A DNA stretch of 64,000 nt from Amoebidium appalachense (Eukaryota > Ichthyosporea), in contig CAVNZM010000009.1 of assembly GCA_963693365.1 (NCBI GenBank), positions 6,200,001 to 6,264,000 of the forward strand, read 5' to 3'. Positions 1 to 38,600 of the stretch are shown here, piece by piece. Position 1 is the stretch's first letter; every line of letters starts with the position of its first letter. Under the pieces are notes generated by a model, which searched no databases, was not told the DNA's origin, and saw only the letters and a program-made list of their open reading frames with translations. Both the position numbers and the translations under genes were made by a program.

Positions 1-51
1 ATCTACATTTTGCACCTGATTCTAACCATGTTTTTACCCAACCATGTACAG

Positions 52-464
52 GGGATCGTCAAACCCGACATCACCTTTTTCGGTGAGGCTCTTCCACGCA
101 AATTTCAAAAAACGATCGCAGGTGATTTGAAAAAATGCGACCTTCTCATCGTAATGGGCACATCTCTAAAAGCCCAACCTTTTGCCAGCCTCCCTGGAAA
201 AGTCGGAAAAAACGTTCCCCGCCTGCTCATAAACAACGAAAAAGTGGGTCCTTTCGTCTCTCTCAACGGACACTATGTTCCTCCCCCGTCCGGTGTTGTT
301 ATGGAGGGGGTGAGTGTGGGTACGCCCGAGGATTTGCTGACGACTAAGGTGGCGGGGCTGTCACTGAAGAATGAGGGTGCTGGTGGGGCGAAAAGGGTGA
401 CGTGCGATGTTCCTGAGGAGGTAAACCTCTCTATCTTTCTCTCTCTCTCTCTCTCTCCCCCCCC

Positions 465-495
<31 letters not shown>

Positions 496-820
496 ACATT
501 ATGCACACTCTTTGTGTGGTTTGCGCGCTGCATTATTTTGTTTGCTATGAATATGTACTTCGCGCTCTCACGCATTTGCCCCCCCCCCCCCCCCCCCAAA
601 AAAAAAAAAAAAAAAAAAAAAAAAACACCATAACTCCCAACACAAGACAAGACACACATGCATGATCGATCACAGAGACACACAAACACACGCACACACG
701 CACACACGGACACACGCGCACGCGCACACATGCATATCAACGGACCCGCACGACCACACACAGACACACACACACGAAGCACGCACACAAACAAACCTGC
801 ACATGCGATTGTGCACATAT

Positions 821-872
<52 letters not shown>

Positions 873-1067
873 GAACCGACTGCTTGCATACACGGGTAGG
901 CGTGTCTGAATCCTTGCCAACAATTGCACAAGACCTACAGAGTTTGCAGTGTTCTGCGTGTGTGCACACGGTCTGGTTTCCCGATATCCAGCCACTTTTT
1001 TTTTTTTTTTTTTAACTTCCCGAGGTTTTTTTTTGGGGGGGGGGGTTGGGTTGAATTTCTGGTCCCA

Positions 1068-1112
<45 letters not shown>

Positions 1113-1712
1113 AACGTCCCTGTTTGTGCCTCTCCCCACCCTTCTTAATTTTCTTCTTTTTTCTTTTTTTTTTTCCCTGCCCTTTCCCTCCTCCTCATTT
1201 TCTGGTTTTTCATGTGCAGGGAGCCAGTGCTCTTCCCCATTCCACTGAAATTGTCGCCAGGGTGGATGTCACGCGTGTTGGCCTGTAAGTGCCCACCGCT
1301 TTACTTCCTTGCAACCGGGCATGGTTGCTCTGTGTCGTGCATCTGTAGGCACATACACATTTTTCGCTGCACTGCATTAGTTTGCACATACATCTGCACC
1401 GTTTTGCTCACCTTGCTTGCATAAGCAACCCTGCTCGTCTTTGATCAAGACGGGTTGACCCGCCCAAGTTCAGTTGATGCTGCTGTCTGAGTTGGAGCGT
1501 CGTATATACACGGGCTAAGGGGTCGAAACTCAGACACAATTGATGACTTGGGTCCTCCCTGAGGATGGGCTCTGCTTATGACGCATACTGTGCACATGGC
1601 TGATGTTGCATACTTGAATGTTTGCCTTTGCATGTGTCCTGCACCATGCTTCTCGTCGTGTATGCGTACTTCGTACCGTGTTCCGCATTCAAACCCCCCC
1701 CCCCCCCCCCCT

Positions 1713-1762
<50 letters not shown>

Positions 1763-2344
1763 ACCCTCCTCTCTCGCTCTCTCTATCCCTCCACCCCCCT
1801 CCCCTCTTCTCCCCCCCCCTCCCCCCCCCCCCTCCCCCCCTCCTCTACTCCCCGCCTTGATGGGCGGATGTGAACACGCAAAACCCCCGCACACCCTCAC
1901 GACCCGTAAATCAACACAGTCACGCCACTACCTGTACCACCAAAACACAAGTACAACTCCGCACGCACACACAATGAACACATAGGCGTAAAAGCATGGA
2001 GTTGTCGTTCTGCCCCCAAAAGCACACTCTGCCCTTTCCAGGCGCTTTTTATGCCCAAGTTGATACTGCATTCCGACCTTTCCTTGGCCCCATCCCCTTC
2101 TTCTCCCTATTTCCCCCCTTCTCTAACATACACACACATTCGCACGTCTGCCGAGAGACAGCACACACGCACACAGACACGCCCATCGAGAGACAAATAC
2201 GCATCGGCACCCACTTCCACCCACCCACACAAACACCTAACACACACACACACACTCTCTCTCTCTCCCTCTCTCTCGTGTGGGTATGTGTACGTGTGTG
2301 CGCGTGTGCGCGTGTGCGTGCGTGCGTGCCTGTGGAAGTAGCGT

Positions 2345-2390
<46 letters not shown>

Positions 2391-2813
2391 TTCCCGTTCT
2401 GTCTGCTTCTGACACACACACTCTCTACTCTCCCCCACCCCCCCCTCCCCCCCAACACACACGCACACATACACACCACACACACACACACAAGCCCCCT
2501 TTTTCTCTTTCTCCCCTCATTCGCACACACACACACACACACACATACCTCCCCCAAACACCACCACCCTCCGTCCTTCCCTGACACACACACACATTCA
2601 CACACACACACACCATCACCCTCCGTCCTTCCCTAACCCACACACTCACACACACACACAAACACTCACACACACACACACCCCTCCTTCAACACCACTG
2701 CCCTCCCTCCTTCCCTTATACACACACGAACACACACACACGCACGCACACACATACACTCACACCTCCCCCAACACCCCCGCCCTCCCCCCCCTCCCCC
2801 CCCCCCCCCCCCC

Positions 2814-2859
<46 letters not shown>

Positions 2860-3414
2860 ACACACACAGTACGGACAAAGGTCGTGACATGGCTCTACTA
2901 GGAGACATCACGGACTGTGTGCACCTGCTTGCATCCCTCACTGGGTGGCACCAGCACTTCCTGCACATCATAGCTCAGGGCACAGCCGCAGCTTGACTAG
3001 CCGCCCAATCAGAAATTGGGAAAAGTAGGCACGTGATCGACACGTCACAGGAGGGGTATGTTCTCCCCCTCTCTCCCCTCCCCCCCCCCTCCCCCCCCCC
3101 CCCCCCCCCCCCCTGGCTCGTCTTTCTCTATACCTTTTTTTTAAGAGGATCGGCTCTATTCATGACTCGTATTCGGAAATTATCTGTGTGCATTGCGAAG
3201 AGTTCGTTGGGTTCCTCTCCCCCCCCCCCCCCCCCCCCCCCCCTCTCTCTCTGCCCCCCGTCACCAGAGATAAACTCTACTCATGGTTCATACTCTTTCT
3301 GTGTGCCTTGGGAAGTCTGGATTTGTCGGTCTTGAATGTGTACATAGGTTTGGCCACGCATACCTAACCCCCCTCCCCCCTTCTCCCCTCTGACATCCCT
3401 TTTAGCTGCCCCTT

Positions 3415-3445
<31 letters not shown>

Positions 3446-3600
3446 CGAGGGGAATAGGTCGAAACTCGGGTACTGTGGATGACGTGGGCCCCCCCTGAGG
3501 ATGGGCTCTGCTTATTATGCATACTCTTTATGTATGGCTTGCATTCTGCATCGTGTTATCCGTTTGTTCTTGTGTACTTCGTACTTTTTGACGCATTCAA

Positions 3601-3635
<35 letters not shown>

Positions 3636-3977
3636 GGAGCTTCCTAGAAGCCCCGTCTCCTGAGTTCCTATCTATATTTTTCCTGCTTCTGCTTACTGCT
3701 GCAACTTTAACCCCCGGCCTTTCCCACTGCCCTTGCCTGCATAAGCAACCCTGCTCGTCTCTGATCAAGACGGGTGACCTACCCATGTTCATGTGAATCA
3801 GTATCTGAGTTGGGTTTCGTTAACGAGGTGAATAGGTCGAAACTCGGGTACTGTGGATGACGTGGGCCCCCCCTGAGGATGGGCTCTGCTTATTATGCAT
3901 ACTCTTCATGTATGGCTTGCATTCTGCATCGTGTTATCCGTTTGTTCTTGTGTACTTCGTACTTTTTGACGCATTCA

Positions 3978-4038
<61 letters not shown>

Positions 4039-4134
4039 ACACACACAAAGAAGGAAAGAAAGAAAGAAAAAGAAAACACCCACCCACGACTACCATTTGT
4101 GCATGGGTACCGGACTTGCACCATTTTTTCTTTT

Positions 4135-4175
<41 letters not shown>

Positions 4176-4347
4176 TTGTTGTTTTGGAGGGAGGAGGGGA
4201 GGGGGGGGGGGGGGGGGGGGGGGGGGGTCTTATGCAAGGCAAATGGATTGCTGTTTTCTGACTACTCGTTTCGTTTTCAGGTCTGGACACAAGGAACGGG
4301 CTGAAACCGGCCAGCAGTGGGGAAGACCGTGTGACGGTGGGAGCTAG
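52..4347 (+). CDS. Sirtuin (SIR2 class I, SIRT2/3-like), C-terminal exons only; 5' part lies outside the window
   Basis: NAD+-dependent protein deacylase of the Sir2 family. The first visible exon (52-420, phase 0, acceptor ACAG, donor GTAAAC) carries the class I signature KPDITFFGE, then the Rossmann element LLIVMGTSL and the NAD-contacting stretch RLLINNEK, so the catalytic His and Zn-binding cysteines must lie upstream of base 1. Two further exons are inferred from good splice sites and matching phases: 1220-1284 (acceptor GTGCAG, donor GTAAGT, ends in phase 2) and 4281-4347 (acceptor TTTTCAG, enters in phase 2, ends SGHKERAETGQQ...CDGGS then TAG). These give 166 residues in all. The last intron (1285-4280) is filled with microsatellites and three copies of the dispersed poly(C)-tailed element. 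The first exon is secure (0.9). The two terminal exons have no family signature and are about 0.45. Confidence 0.8.
421..1219 (+). other. Sirtuin intron filled with low-complexity DNA
   Basis: No coding signal. It contains (CT)n followed by a C-run at 459-480, a C-run then A-run at 580-625, a CA-rich stretch with pure (AC)n at 823-870, T-runs, and a C-run at 1071-1110 just upstream of the next exon. Confidence 0.8.
1298..1694 (+). repeat. Dispersed poly(C)-tailed element, near-full copy
   Basis: This is the same sequence as the 442-bp tandem units at 36.1-37.4 kb, in the opposite orientation. It starts with CCGCTTTACTTCC, contains GATCAAGACGGGTTGACC and a B-box-like GGGGTCGAAACTC near 1521-1533, and ends CCGCATTCAAA directly followed by a C-run and then (CA)n. 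It lies wholly inside the last sirtuin intron. Confidence 0.8.
1701..3446. repeat. Compound microsatellite and homopolymer tract inside the sirtuin intron
   Basis: Alternating (CA)n, (TG)n, (CT)n and C-runs. Examples are (CA)n at 1717-1761, (TG)n at 2346-2389, many short CACACA blocks at 2440-2760, and C-runs at 2785-2845, 3075-3112 and 3218-3243. The short unique spacers at 2880-3060 and 3260-3370 show no convincing exon. Confidence 0.8.
3447..3602 (+). repeat. Dispersed poly(C)-tailed element, 3' half copy
   Basis: It starts near the B-box-like AGGTCGAAACTCGGG and ends GACGCATTCAAAA immediately before a C-run of about 30 nt. It is diverged from the 1.3-kb copy but close to the next copy at 3735-3979, with which it forms a local tandem pair. 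Confidence 0.75.
3735..3979 (+). repeat. Dispersed poly(C)-tailed element, second local copy
   Basis: It begins at GCCTGCATAAGCAACCCTGC, contains the GATCAAGACGGGTGACC and AGGTCGAAACTCGGG blocks, and ends GCATTCAAA followed by a pure C-run at 3980-4024 (45 nt) and (CA)n. The 3' half is nearly identical to 3447-3602. Confidence 0.78.
3980..4227. repeat. Homopolymer cluster: C45, (CA)n, T-run and G-run
   Basis: A C-run (3980-4024), (CA)n, an A-rich purine stretch, a T-run near 4139-4174 and a G-run near 4200-4227 sit within 250 bp. Together they give adjacent C- and G-homopolymers able to pair with each other. Confidence 0.85.
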
Positions 4348-5384
4348 AGGAGGCTGGATATATCCGGTGGGGATATTTGCGGGATATTCGATCAATTGGA
4401 TATTTTGTATGTTTTTGTTTTCGTAAAGAATGTCTGCAATCGTATAAAACACCAAAAAAAAAAAAGCCGGAATATGGATTTTATGGTTTGTTTATCATTG
4501 TAGGGTTGGACTGGGTGGTATCATTTATACATAGATTGGGAGGCTATTTTAGGCACCTATGATGGGATAGATATGAATGTATCTTACGTTATAACGTACG
4601 ATACTGAGAAGTGATGTGTAGGTGATGGTAAAATTTCTCGCTTCTAAATCTTGAGGGGGGTTTATACTAGCATGATCAAATCCAAAAGTTCGGCAATCAC
4701 TGGAATGCATCGGTATTGTAGGTTAGATTGTATTAGATTAGATCTTGGAAGTTCGCGCTTTGTGTAATGAAGTCCCTTATAAAACCACCTTATAATTATG
4801 ATTGCATGCCAAAGATGGGGATGGCCACAATTGGAAATCACAACCTTTTAAAACCCCCCTGTAGTTTATTTACTCACGGTGGTGCATGTAACCAGATTTG
4901 AAACAATTGTACTATCGCGACTATGAAAATTCTCGACGCATGAATATATCAATGGTTAATTTTCAAAATAAAAATAAAAACTGATGGACCCGTGTAAAAC
5001 TCCGCAAATTTGCCTACATACCTCTTATCGTTGTGGAATACAGACTGCACCCGCCGAAGAACTCCGGTACGTGGCAGTCACCCCCCTCCCCCCCTCCCCC
5101 CCCCCCCCCCCCCCCGCGCCCCACACACACACACAAAAGAAAAAAGATGGAAAGGGGAAAAAAAAACGCCGCCACCAGTCTGAGGTGACCATGCGCCTGG
5201 GCCCACCCACCCGTCTAAAAACAAATAGAACAAAAAAAGTGGTGGTGGGTGGGTGGGTGGGTTGTGGGGGCGGCGGCCGGGGGGGGGGGGGGGGGGGGGG
5301 GGGGGTTTAAAAAAAAACAAAAAAAGCTAGCGTGATATGAAGTCATCCGTTATGCAACCCATGGCCACTGGGCATACTCTATAG
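4348..5384. other. AT-rich intergenic DNA downstream of the sirtuin
   Basis: About 600 bp of AT-rich unique sequence (4350-4990) is followed by C-, A- and G-runs (5083-5305). GGATAT recurs near 4352-4405. There is no ORF or family similarity that I recognise. Confidence 0.6.
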
Positions 5385-5510
5385 CTATGTGTTGTGAATA
5401 CTCGAGCTTACATATCTCGCGATCGAGCGGTACTTGAGCTTCGGGGGAAGGTATGTGAAGCCTTCAGGCTGAATGCGGTATGTGCCTTCACACGGGGCAG
5501 CAAGAAACTT
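5385..5510 (-). CDS. Possible small exon, unknown protein
   Basis: On the minus strand an acceptor-like TTTTTCAAAG is followed by an open stretch with coding-like composition: FLAAPCEGTYRIQPEGFT then YLPPKLKYRSIARY. A good donor (TAT, GTAAGC) follows at about 5415; without splicing the frame stops at 5385. It could be a distal exon of the EGF/PAN gene upstream on this strand, but its phase (0) does not match that gene's phase-1 pattern. I do not recognise a domain. Confidence 0.22.
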   Translation of the reverse strand, partial: KFLAAPCEGTYRIQPEGFTYLPPKLKYRSIARYVSSSIHNT

Positions 5511-6406
5511 TGAAAAACCATAATGATTCCGTGTGGTGCACGGTGCGTGCGCGCGGGTGCATGAGCACGTGCGCATGCATGGGTATATGTGTGTGTGTGT
5601 GAGCGTGACGTTTGTGTGTATGACGTACACGTCGTGTGCACGGGGTGGAATCCGATGTGCATGTACGTGTGCATGTGTGTACGTGGGTGTGTCTGTACAC
5701 GTGTGTGTGTGTGTGCGTGTCTGGATGATGTACACACGTGGAGGCCGTGGTGGTGGTGACGAACCTGGTGGTGGGGGGGGGGGGGGGGGGGGGGGGGTTG
5801 TCAACTGGAGGAGTCAAGCTGAAAGGGAGCTTTATTATTTGTCCTCTGACAAAGTTTTGAGGACGATCAGAGTCGGACCAAACCCGACTGGCATATCCCA
5901 GCAATTGCAAAGGAGTGTAATTTGCATAGTGTGGGTGGTCGGTTTTACCACCTATACTGAATATGCCATTCAATGGTGCAAAGCACACGCAATACAACCT
6001 TTTGTTCTACTACGATATATATGCGCAAAGTATTATCAACCAAACACAAAGATATTTTTTTACGGAGTTACAGCATGCGTTGGAGGTGTTGTTTACATGT
6101 ACTGGGGTGTTTTTTCAGTGACCCTTTAAGGGGGAAAATATTAAAGATTTCTAGAGTCCTAGAAGAGTCATACACCTCGGATACTATTACTATCCGCTCG
6201 CCAACGCTTTACAAGTTTCAACTAAATAGTGTCGATTTACTGAACTATCTACCAAATTTCCATGCGGATACCAGAACAGCCCACATTGCTCAAATTAAAT
6301 ACACAGCGGCGCTAAACCTAAACTAATAACAGCGTCTTGTCTTGATGAAGGCTGTGGTACAGTGTCTCGGGGGCAGAACCCTCCTTGGCAGGCTTACAGA
6401 GCTGTT

Positions 6407-6445
<39 letters not shown>

Positions 6446-6816
6446 AGGGGGGGGGGGTGGTAGGGGAAGGAGGGGGAAGAGTGTCCGTGGATTCTTCACA
6501 AAGGCCAATAACGAAAATGACAACAACATAGTTAATGTTTAAGGTGTATGGTTCTTTCAAAACCAAAAGAGGGAAAATCAATACGAAAAATGATAAACAT
6601 CCCGTCTCACACACACGAAGCATAATGATTCTGTCCTCCAGACACACAAAACACACAAAACACACACACACAAAACATGCACACACGCGCACCGTTTTAA
6701 AACGCATACAGACACTCACATCGACGTCCTCCCGCTCACACCAAGCTTCAGGCGAAGGTTACAAACACACCCGCACACCCACACACGTGCGCGAGGGCGC
6801 AGACACACACACACAC
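5511..6816. other. Mixed TG-rich and AT-rich spacer
   Basis: TG-rich DNA (5575-5730) and a G-run (5773-5797) are followed by about 500 bp of AT-rich sequence (5820-6330) with no convincing exon. A further G-run lies near 6418-6457. On the minus strand, 6321-6401 reads LCKPAKEGSAPETLYHSL and onward to a stop after an AACAG acceptor. This could be a terminal exon but is unproven. Confidence 0.5.
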
Positions 6817-13614
<6,798 letters not shown>

Positions 13615-13738
13615 CTTGATAGGTGTTGGCAGACTCACTTTCCCCTCCGTTTCCCCCTTCCACAAGTTCAACAAATTGCAAGGTCCTTTCACTCAAAAAC
13701 CAAAAGGCATCAAGTTTGTTTTCCTGTTTGTCTTGCAA

Positions 13739-16290
<2,552 letters not shown>

Positions 16291-16753
16291 TGCTCTCTTT
16301 CCCTGAGCTGGGTGAAAACCTTTATCATAGAGAGGGTGGTGTCTGGCAGTGTGTGTGTTGGTGCACTGTTCTGCAGACGCTGAACATAAATAAAAAGGGA
16401 TGTAAAAAGATCAGTATAACCTTTCTACGTGGCGACAATGTTCAGTGATGCTGCAGTGGCACAGTGACTGTTGGTTTGGGTGGGTGCGACGCATGGATCA
16501 TACGACCATGAGGAACCGGAACATGTAAACATCGTGTATGCAGCACCCCATGTGCAAGCCTTTCACAGCGTATCTCTCTCAATCTTCTCTCTCTCACTCA
16601 TTAATTAATATTCTCCCCCCACACAGACGTCGAATATTCTCCCTCTCCTTTCTCTTGCGATATGATAATTGGTCCAACACGCACCACCAGGAAATATGAT
16701 TTACGCTTTGTTTTGCAGCTGAAATGTGCTATTTAGCTTTTATTGAGCCCCAT

Positions 16754-17212
16754 TTAGCAGAAGTGTAAACCCCCACATGTACAACTTTCACAAAACAGGT
16801 TTACGATAAAGAACTTTCCGGAACATTCACACGAGCGGCTCACTGCACCCACCGTGCCGTATGCACGCGGCCACGCACCCACCCACGTGCATTGCTTTTG
16901 TGTTACTTTCCCGTTTGTTTTTCTTATGTTTTTTTCTGGCAATGGGAGCGCAATTCTAACCGCAACCCAACTATTCCTTATACAGTTATGGTAGTGACAC
17001 AGTGCTTGGCATTTTTGTTGGCTTAAGCAGCTATATTTCGGTTTCGAAGGGTGTGTTGCTTCCTCAGACTCTGTAGCTCGGCCTACAGTAAGCCTAAGTG
17101 TATAGGGCTGTAGTTGGCAGCTTTGAAGGGCTGTTATAGATAGAAGGTCTGTCAATGACCGTCTACATATAGTTGTTTTTCCTCCCCATCTTGTAGCCAT
17201 CAAGTGCCCCAT
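16754..17212 (-). CDS. Uncertain ORF (152 codons), head-to-head with the DnaJ gene
   Basis: An ATG-initiated open frame on the minus strand in non-repetitive DNA, beginning MGHLMATRWGGK and ending CTCGGLHFC. It is Cys-rich near the end, has no recognised domain, and its start lies only about 140 bp from the DnaJ ATG. It could be a chance ORF within the shared promoter region. Confidence 0.2.
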   Translation of the reverse strand: MGHLMATRWGGKTTICRRSLTDLLSITALQSCQLQPYTLRLTVGRATESEEATHPSKPKYSCLSQQKCQALCHYHNCIRNSWVAVRIALPLPEKNIRKTNGKVTQKQCTWVGAWPRAYGTVGAVSRSCECSGKFFIVNLFCESCTCGGLHFC

Positions 17213-17351
17213 TCACTCGAATACAACGGACAAAACGCGCACCCATCTCAGCACATCACAAACAATACACATCGCTTTTGCTCCGATCTTCCGCAACCCA
17301 CAGATCCGACTGTGAAAACATCACATCGTTAGTTTATTTAAGTGCATTTCC

Positions 17352-28475
<11,124 letters not shown>

Positions 28476-29413
28476 CGGGTTTTCTTTCTTTTTCCTTCTT
28501 TCTTTTTTTTGTTTTGTGTCAAAGGTTTCTTCCCCCTATTTTTTCTTCTTCTTCTTCTTTCTTTCTTTTCTTTTCTTTTCTTTTATTTTATTTTATTTTA
28601 TTTTTTTCTTCCTTTTTTTTGATTTTTGTCTTAGGTGTTTTTCTGTGGAGATGGGTGCATGTACGTGTGTGTGTGTGTGCGTGCCTGTGTGCATGTGCAA
28701 GTGTGTGGGTGAATAAGTGTGTGTGCGGCACGCAAACGTGTGTGTACGTGTGTGTGTGTATGGTGTGTGTGTGTGGTGGATCTCCTCCTGCTTTCCCTTC
28801 CATCTTTGTCCATTGGCAATGAATTGCCCGCCTGTTCTTTTTTTGCTGTCGACCCCTTTTCCTTGCACAGTTGTGCTGAGGCATCTGGGTGTGGTTGTGG
28901 GCGAATGTAGGCACACACATACTCATGTTTGGGAAGCAATGTTTGTTTCAGACGGACATACACAGGCGGCACCTGTACACACACATGCACACATCAATCC
29001 ACTCAACGGAGTGAATGCATAGGTCTCCCCCCCCCCCCCCCCCCCCCCTCTCTCACCCCCCCACCCTCCTACCCTCCCTTTCATTATGTGTTACGATGTC
29101 CGCGCGCGCACACACACACAAAGGCGCACGTACACAGGCAGAAAAAAACGAAGAACACCGGCCCTAATATACACTTAAACTTCTGCAGTACAGACGGTCT
29201 TCAACGTTGCTGCTTAGTTTTTTTTGTTTCCCCTGCAAGCTTTTTCTTTCTTTCTTTTTTTTTTTTTTCCCGGCTGTTAATTTTGAGGGTTTTTAGCAGT
29301 GACTGTCGCGATAGGTGAATCTCAAGCCTAAACTTCATGTAGAGAATGAATAGGCTAAAGCTCGCATGTAGTATGGTACCCAGCTCAGGAACCAACGTAC
29401 ACAGGCACACACA

Positions 29414-29508
<95 letters not shown>

Positions 29509-29608
29509 GCATCTGGCATCTTGTAAGTACAATCTGGATATGTACATAATTCAAGTTTTTGATCTGGCACTCAATAGGAAGTTGGGCACCATTTGAAGTT
29601 TTCAAGGC

Positions 29609-29673
<65 letters not shown>

Positions 29674-30117
29674 AGGGGATGGGTGAAATGCTGCTGTGCA
29701 GTATGCCCCGGGACAGGGTTTTGCGGAAGAGGAGGGGGAAGAGTGGGGGGGGGGGGGGGGGGGGTTGCTATATGTGGTAATCACATCAGAAATGAAAGGG
29801 GGATTACAGACCATCCAATGCTGCAATGTTTGTTACCGTGAGGGTTCCAAGCATTCTCAAGTCTTCATGTTTGTGTGTGCAATATGCCAGGGTCTAATGC
29901 ACGTTTTGGGCAGGATGCGAAGACCCCTTCCCCCCTGCCCTCTCCCCTTCCCCCACCCCCTCCCCAAACACACACACAGCCTTGAGTGTCCTCATTCACG
30001 TGTATCGACGTCGACCCTGTGTACGTGTGTGCCTGCGGGTGTGTGCACGCCCGTGTGTACATGTATACAAAGTCATGTGTATGTGTGCGTGTGTGTGTGT
30101 GCGCGCGCGCGCGCCAC

Positions 30118-30154
<37 letters not shown>

Positions 30155-31376
30155 GCACGTCTCCAGCTTTCCCTCCCTCTCCCTGACAGTGTGTGTGTGT
30201 GGGTACGTAGAGGGATTTAAACGTATGTGCCATGGGGAGGGGGGGGGGGCACGTTGAGGGTGGATCTGAATGGCGCAAGTGGTGAAAGCCGTGATGAAAC
30301 CCCTCTAATATTTAGCTCTTACTTGGGAACTGCATGCTGTTTGTGTGTGTGTGTGTGTGTGTGTTTGTGTTTATCGCACGTTTTTTATTTCTATTTTGTT
30401 TACTGATAGTATTTTATAGTATTATTAGTGATGTTTTGCAATTGATGCTTTGTTTTTCTTGTTCTCTGGTTGTGCTTGTTTATAATAAACCACGCGCGTT
30501 ATGGTTGCCAGATATGTGGCGGTGGTGGGCACCCGTTTTTTTGTTTTTTTGTTTTTTTTTGGGGGGGGGAGGGGGGGGGAGGATCCGGGGTTAGTCAATT
30601 TGAGAAACTCAGTGCAAGCATGTGTCAATTTTATAATAAAAAAAATTTAATTTGGGGGACTCCAAGGTCCATTCAACACTTGAATTCACACCAAACTTTA
30701 AGCATTTGCATGGAATATCACAGTAATATGTACAAGGTATATAAACAAAAAGCAGGCTCTGCCCAACCTAACGTGGTCATGCTTTTTCTAGAGATTTCTT
30801 CAATGTTCCGCAAATGTAAGTTGTTGTATGTGTTCTAATACTGGGGAACTTTCTCGGGGCCACTAGTTGTCCAGACCTTATTGTTCTCATGCTATTGCAA
30901 GTGCATGTTGCCTAACTTTCATGATGCTCACATGATGTGTGTGCATAGGAATTTTCCGAAATCTATATTCTTGATTCTTCAAAGCTTGGAAATTCGCACT
31001 TTAAAAACACAAACACGGGAATAGGAAAACTAATGATAGAAGCACGTATGGCTCATAGACCCACCCACACAGTGTGTGTAACCCTTTTTTAGCATATGGC
31101 ATGCCGTATCATAGGCTCACACCAAAGGGCCCTTATAGCAAGGCATACCCCGAAACCGAAGTCTTTCAGATCAACCTACTAATATTTCAACTGCATAGTT
31201 TCACTCAAAGATATCCATCTTCTAATGTTTGCTTTTATCTGAGTCACCAAATCGCCAAAATGCCCCCCCCCCCCCCCCCCCCTCCTCACCCCAATGCAAA
31301 ACCACAGTACCACACCAACATAACAACAACAAACAATAATAATTAATCAGTCAACTAAATAAAACATGAAAAAAAT
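28476..31376. other. Intergenic region between DnaJ and histone H4 3' ends
   Basis: The two genes converge here. The region contains T-rich and (TTTTA)n DNA at 28490-28620, TG blocks, (CA)n at 29405-29507, T-run/(TG)n at 29612-29671, TG/CG repeats at 30065-30150, and an AT-rich unique stretch at 30250-31260. No convincing exon or RNA gene is visible. Confidence 0.6.
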
Positions 31377-32994
<1,618 letters not shown>

Positions 32995-33150
32995 TCACGT
33001 ATGCATTTAGCAAGTACACGTGTTTAATTCTCGCTAGTGGAGACGGAGCATTGAGGAAGATGGTGGTAGTGATGATAGTTATTGATGGTAATTTGGAGGG
33101 GAGGGGGGAGGGGAGGAGAAGAACGATGAGAAGAAGGAGAAGAGGCGACG

Positions 33151-33164
<14 letters not shown>

Positions 33165-33217
<53 letters not shown>
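33165..33217. repeat. G homopolymer, 53 nt
   Basis: Pure G53 directly after (TG)n. Confidence 0.95.
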
Positions 33218-33218
<1 letters not shown>

Positions 33219-33470
33219 GGGAGGGGGAGGGAGGGCGAGGTGAGAAATGGGATAGATGCGAGTATCAAGTTAATCAGATAACGAACGGTCCTATGAAAAC
33301 GAACCCGCCTCTCCCCCTCCCCCCCCCCCCCCCCCTCTCCCCCCCCCCCCTCCCTCCCCCCTGCGCAAAACACTCACACACTCACGCCCTGCCCGCGCCT
33401 GCAGTAAGGACAACCAAAAAGCGCCAAAAAGCTCAAGCACAGGCTACCAGGAGCACACACAGCGCTCCAC

Positions 33471-33550
33471 ATGGCAGGACATGTACAAGCAACCAGGAGC
33501 ACAGCGCACCACATGGCAGGACATGTACAAGCAACCAGGAACACAGCGCA
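33471..33550. repeat. Short tandem repeat, two units of about 42 bp
   Basis: CACATGGCAGGACATGTACAAGCAACCAGGA followed by ACACAGCGCAC occurs twice with a related half-unit on either side. It lies just past the presumed 3' end of paralogue A. Confidence 0.8.
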
Positions 33551-33557
33551 CCACACG

Positions 33558-37623
<4,066 letters not shown>

Positions 37624-38178
37624 GGTGGCTGCTTGCTTGACCTGTAAAGGGTGGGGTCGCCTCTGTGAACTCAGGGACCAAAAATGCAATCTAGAGTGAA
37701 GTTTTGACTTTTTTTTGTTGCTCTCGAATCACTGCTCACTCCTTAACTCCTTCCCAGTGCCCAAGACACGTACAAAGGTGAGGGTGGCGGGTGAAACGGG
37801 CGCAAGAATTATTTTTCACAACAAAAAAGCAAGCATTAGTTAACAAGCATTGATTTTTGTTTATTTCTTTCTTTCTTTTTTTTAGGGGGGGGGGAGAGGG
37901 GGGGGGGAGGGGGGGGGGGGAGAGGGGGGGTAAAGAACTAATGGCTCCTGAGAACTCGCCATTGTCAGCCCTAAGACTCTATCCTTCCTACATGTGGAGA
38001 AATGCACGTGCAAAAACAAGGTGTCATACTACTCGAAGCAACAATACAACAGCCTTTTCTGTTTGCTTATAGTTTCATACAAGTTTCACATACTCCCTTG
38101 TTTCTTGGTTATCATTTTGTGGTTACATGCGTGGGATACCGTATATGTCACTAAAGCAGAAAACGGAAAAGGGGGGGA

Positions 38179-38224
<46 letters not shown>

Positions 38225-38417
38225 TGGCCGGAGCCATGTTCAAAAATCAATGGGTGTTTATGTTGCTTCACACAGCATGTGACACGTTTGACATAAAAAT
38301 AACAGTTTTTGTCACTGAGTTGTCCAACACGTCAAAACAAAACGGCAAGTGCACTGAAGCCGTGGTATAAGCCATAAAACGGCACAGAATTAGGTACCTG
38401 TATAGCAAAAGGCATAC

Positions 38418-38600
38418 CTGTGCACGAGTGAGTCGCAGAGGAAATTAGAAAGAAGTCCACCAGCTGTTCCCGTTTTTCCCGTTAAGGGTGTTGTACGTGT
38501 CTTGTGTTTTCGCTCGGCTTCCTCTGTTCTTTCTCTAAACTTCATCATAATCGTGGAAGCAAAAATCAGCAACTACAACGCGCTCTATACTATATAGCTT
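38418..38600 (-). other. Paralogue A leader (5' UTR) exon
   Basis: The exon ends GTGCACAG before donor GTATGC (38417). It carries an open frame (EAERKHKTRTTPLTGKT...) that does not join in frame with the ATG exon, so it is read as untranslated. It is clearly homologous to 44202-44350 of paralogue B (GCCGAGCG, AACGGGAAAA, GCTGGTGG). The 5' boundary is not determined. Confidence 0.5.

Noticed and set aside
1298-1694. tRNA gene in the dispersed element because of the B-box-like word
   Set aside because: No cloverleaf or A-box at proper spacing could be drawn. At most it is a diverged Pol III-type promoter.
3980-4227. Poly(A)/poly(T) tracts as retroposon tails
   Set aside because: No element body with a defined 3' end adjoins the T-run here, and such runs are ubiquitous in the window.
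5820-6330. Hydrophobic + strand frame around 5905-6129 as a membrane protein
   Set aside because: It begins inside a G-run, has no start or splice support and low-complexity AT-rich codons; likely chance.
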